Assembly: GCF_004363175.1 (NCBI RefSeq)
Contig: NZ_SNYR01000001.1
Location: 310,001 to 374,000 of the forward strand
Direction: 5' to 3'
Origin: Maritalea mobilis
GTDB lineage: Bacteria > Pseudomonadota > Alphaproteobacteria > Rhizobiales > Devosiaceae
Length of the DNA stretch: 64,000 nt
Part shown: piece by piece, positions 63,852-64,000 of the stretch
How positions within the stretch are numbered: position 1 is the first letter of the stretch
Layout: every line of letters begins with the position of its first letter
Program-made: the position numbers and the translations under genes
The notes under the pieces: model-generated
The model's database searches: none
Told to the model about the DNA's origin: nothing
Seen by the model: only the letters and a program-made list of their open reading frames with translations

Positions 63852-64000
63852 CTAAACTTGGCGATATGTTACAGCGTTCACAGCTTCGATCACTTCTTTC
63901 GCAGAAGGCAAAGCCAATTTCTCAAGATTTGCCGCATATGGCATCGGCACATCTTTACCTGTCACGCGCATCACTGGCGCATCCAGATAATCAAATGCCT
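63852..64000 (-). CDS. pdhB: Pyruvate dehydrogenase E1 component subunit beta, C-terminal end only
   Basis: The last 48 residues of a minus-strand gene entering from the right edge. The translation [20 protein letters not shown] followed by [20 protein letters not shown] and RQV-stop matches the C-terminus of alphaproteobacterial PdhB. The stop is at 63852-63854, twelve bases before the pdhC start. Confidence 0.9.
   Translation of the reverse strand, partial: AFDYLDAPVMRVTGKDVPMPYAANLEKLALPSAKEVIEAVNAVTYRQV

Noticed and set aside
1-64000. CRISPR arrays, insertion sequences, integrases and prophage genes
   Set aside because: No evenly spaced direct repeats, transposase motifs or phage structural genes were seen anywhere in the window.

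Overview
This 64 kb window is chromosomal DNA of an alphaproteobacterium, most likely of the order Hyphomicrobiales (Rhizobiales). The pointers are gene order and families: dusB (nifR3)-ntrB-ntrC-ntrY-ntrX-trkA-trkH-hfq-hflX; bifunctional ispDF next to cinA, facing a COQ10/RatA-like gene and lipA; a pdhB-pdhC-lpdA run with a small SGNH hydrolase inserted; an IalB-family protein; rlpA-dacF-tmk-holB-metG-tatD; and an Fe-S (PhrB-type) photolyase. By eye the base composition is moderate and even, except for an AT-rich patch at about 17.7-19.3 kb. Genus and species cannot be fixed from the sequence alone.

Layout. 0-2.9 kb: minus-strand operon leaving the left edge (type II thioesterase, Sfp-type phosphopantetheinyl transferase, an unrecognised protein, a TauD/TfdA dioxygenase), which looks like the end of a nonribosomal-peptide or polyketide locus. 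3.1 kb: tRNA-Lys. 3.2-17.5 kb: housekeeping genes (SPOR-like membrane protein, glmU, glmS, DUF502 protein, recG, sdhE, mfd, ialB-like, ubiH-like, quinone oxidoreductase). 17.6 kb: tRNA-Ser followed by an AT-rich, probably acquired gene. 19.3-23.5 kb: serine hydrolase, an overlapping MerR/ArsR regulator pair, a Pr6Pr membrane protein and a photolyase. 23.7-28.6 kb: a tightly packed fhs-pxpB-pxpC-pxpA-folD operon. 28.7-29.7 kb: membrane protein and divergent TetR regulator. 29.7-35.3 kb: a six-gene minus-strand cluster supplying every functional module of cobalamin-dependent methionine synthase as separate polypeptides, plus an ATP-type corrinoid reactivator and two small conserved proteins of unknown role. 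35.5-42.8 kb: cell envelope and housekeeping operon (rlpA, dacF-like, tmk, holB, metG, tatD, MBL hydrolase). 42.8-46.6 kb: GNAT, YciI, mazG, hflX, hfq. 46.7-57.0 kb: trkH, trkA, ntrX, ntrY, ntrC, ntrB, dusB. 57.2-64 kb: ispDF, cinA, ratA-like, lipA, lpdA, SGNH hydrolase, pdhC and the 3' end of pdhB.

How the parts fit. The 23.7-35.3 kb stretch is a one-carbon neighbourhood. Fhs and FolD turn formate into methylene-tetrahydrofolate, and the split methionine synthase cluster would pass the methyl group of methyl-tetrahydrofolate through a corrinoid protein to homocysteine. A perfect 11-bp inverted repeat just upstream of that cluster is a candidate operator. This cluster is the most interesting system in the window. 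Its overall logic has precedent as far as I recall (a split, RamA-assisted methionine synthase in Phaeobacter), but the arginine-rich tails shared by three of its proteins and the roles of its DUF1638 and 'virulence factor' family members look under-described.
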